DNA from: Voacanga thouarsii
Lineage: Eukaryota; Streptophyta; Magnoliopsida; Gentianales; Apocynaceae
Direction of reading: 5' to 3'
Assembly (NCBI GenBank): GCA_026120185.1
Contig: JANUWF010001723.1
Span: 558,001 to 622,000, forward strand
DNA: 64,000 nt
The notes below the pieces were generated by a model, which saw nothing but the letters and a program-made list of their open reading frames with translations, was not told where the DNA came from and did no database searches. The position numbers and the translations under genes were made by a program. This document shows, piece after piece, positions 63,414-64,000 of the stretch; the first letter of the stretch is position 1, and each line of letters opens with the position of its first letter.

Positions 63414-63489
63414 TCAGCCAAGAAAACCTAGAGGCTCTTCCGTCACCACAACTTCTTGCTCGCCGGATAAAGATTTAGATTTTGCACAC
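63414..63489 (-). CDS. Possible downstream exon of the edge gene
   Basis: The complement has a weak acceptor (gagttag) then an open frame ending in EVVVTEEPLGFLG and TGA. The peptide looks coding-like, but no junction to the edge exon can be shown, since that exon already has its own stop at 63869. It could be an alternative last exon or chance. Confidence 0.2.
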
Positions 63490-63868
63490 CTAACTCCACA
63501 CTAGTCCCGGATGGATCATTTTATCATTCTGGCTCAAGTCCATAAGTATTAAGTAATGGCAATTATCTCACCAGTACTCGTTGCATTCTTTATCACTTCA
63601 ATTAGGGTTCTAAAAACCCTTAACTATGAGTTGCGGTTTCATTTCTCAAGGAGTATATTATATATTATGGAACAAGTTTGCCAGTGAAGCCAAAATGATT
63701 GAATTCAAAGCTATATAACAGCCATTAATCAAAATCATCTCTGTGATGGCTTTTTCAAGAGACATTATGTTAACACATACAATTACAAGTGCAATCTAAA
63801 ATTACAATTGCAAGAAAAGTTAAGGGGAAAAAACAGAAAAGGGCCATGACATATGAGTTCTCTTTCAC

Positions 63869-64000
63869 TCACGATTCTTCCCTTGGTGTCTCTTTCCCTA
63901 AATCCACCAACAATTTGGACTCTTCCAATTCTTTACCATTTGGAGTCTTCACGAGCTTTATAGCAACACCATTGTTGCTATGATTGCTTGCCATTCTTGA
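63869..64000 (-). CDS. 3' end of an unrecognised gene running off the window
   Basis: The minus-strand frame is open from the window edge to TGA at 63871-63869: 43 codons containing VAIKLVKTPNGKELEE and LLVDLGKETPREES. It is hydrophilic, charged and of normal plant codon composition, unlike the low-complexity chance frames nearby. An ATG occurs at 63994, so a very short protein starting there is also possible. Family not recognised. Function cannot be inferred without the upstream sequence. Confidence 0.4.
   Translation of the reverse strand, partial: SRMASNHSNNGVAIKLVKTPNGKELEESKLLVDLGKETPREES

Larger units (their letters stand above)
61837..63868. other. Intergenic with a MITE-like repeat; downstream of the edge gene
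   Basis: Begins right after A's target duplication. It holds the second AT-rich dispersed repeat (61908-62308), a TA run (about 62503-62521), and from about 63350 a region that may be the 3' untranslated part of the minus-strand gene. Little else can be said. Confidence 0.4.

Overview
The window is nuclear DNA of a flowering plant, almost certainly a eudicot. It is AT-rich, full of nested plant transposon families (MULE, hAT, CACTA, Stowaway-type MITEs, Copia LTR retrotransposons), has long TTA/TAA/TA/TC microsatellites, and carries one clear intronless plant-specific zinc-finger homeodomain (ZHD) gene. Very little of it is host coding sequence: the ZHD gene at 31358-32113 (+), the 3' end of an unrecognised gene on the minus strand at the right edge (63869-64000), and weak candidate exons at 342-386 and 63414-63489.

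Layout. 1-1054: intergenic. 1055-13057: a 12.0 kb Mutator-like element (MULE) with ~530-545 bp terminal inverted repeats. It carries a decayed MURA-type transposase (minus), a decayed but exon-by-exon recognisable Ulp1/SENP-like cysteine protease (minus, starting just inside the right TIR), and a GRF-type zinc-finger ORF (plus, just inside the left TIR). It was later hit by a 1.05 kb hAT-like element and by a solo Copia-type LTR (7425-11126, 5-bp TSD tcaac) that itself contains an antisense LTR of another Copia family. 13058-18032: intergenic with MITE-like repeats, a local duplication and a TTA microsatellite. 18033-23338: a solo LTR (TSD caaca) containing a 3.3 kb CACTA element (TSD agc) with TNP2 and Transposase_24 remnants. 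24112-26922: an AT-rich tandem array and five Stowaway-type MITEs. 28187-28976: a hAT-type MITE. 28985-39130: the ZHD gene and its flanks, with SINE-like fragments, a candidate small solo LTR and microsatellites.

39136-61831 is one nested structure bounded by the 5-bp duplication gaaat: Copia element A. Its 5' LTR holds a hAT MITE and a complete but dead Copia element B (41167-46650). Its gag is cut by Copia element C (49148-58953, two 2.0 kb LTRs, Met-tRNA-type primer site). Its 3' LTR holds an antisense relative of B (58954-61082) and a small MULE-like MITE. The flanks of C do not match each other, which points to recombination between two C copies that removed A's pol and most of the antisense element. 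61837-64000: intergenic, then the edge gene.

The most unusual content is the MULE: transposase, SUMO-type protease and GRF finger within one long-TIR element, with genes transcribed inward from both TIRs as in MuDR. Second is a short basic ORF inside the Copia C LTR that stays open in three copies. All positions come from reading the sequence; no database search or alignment program was run.
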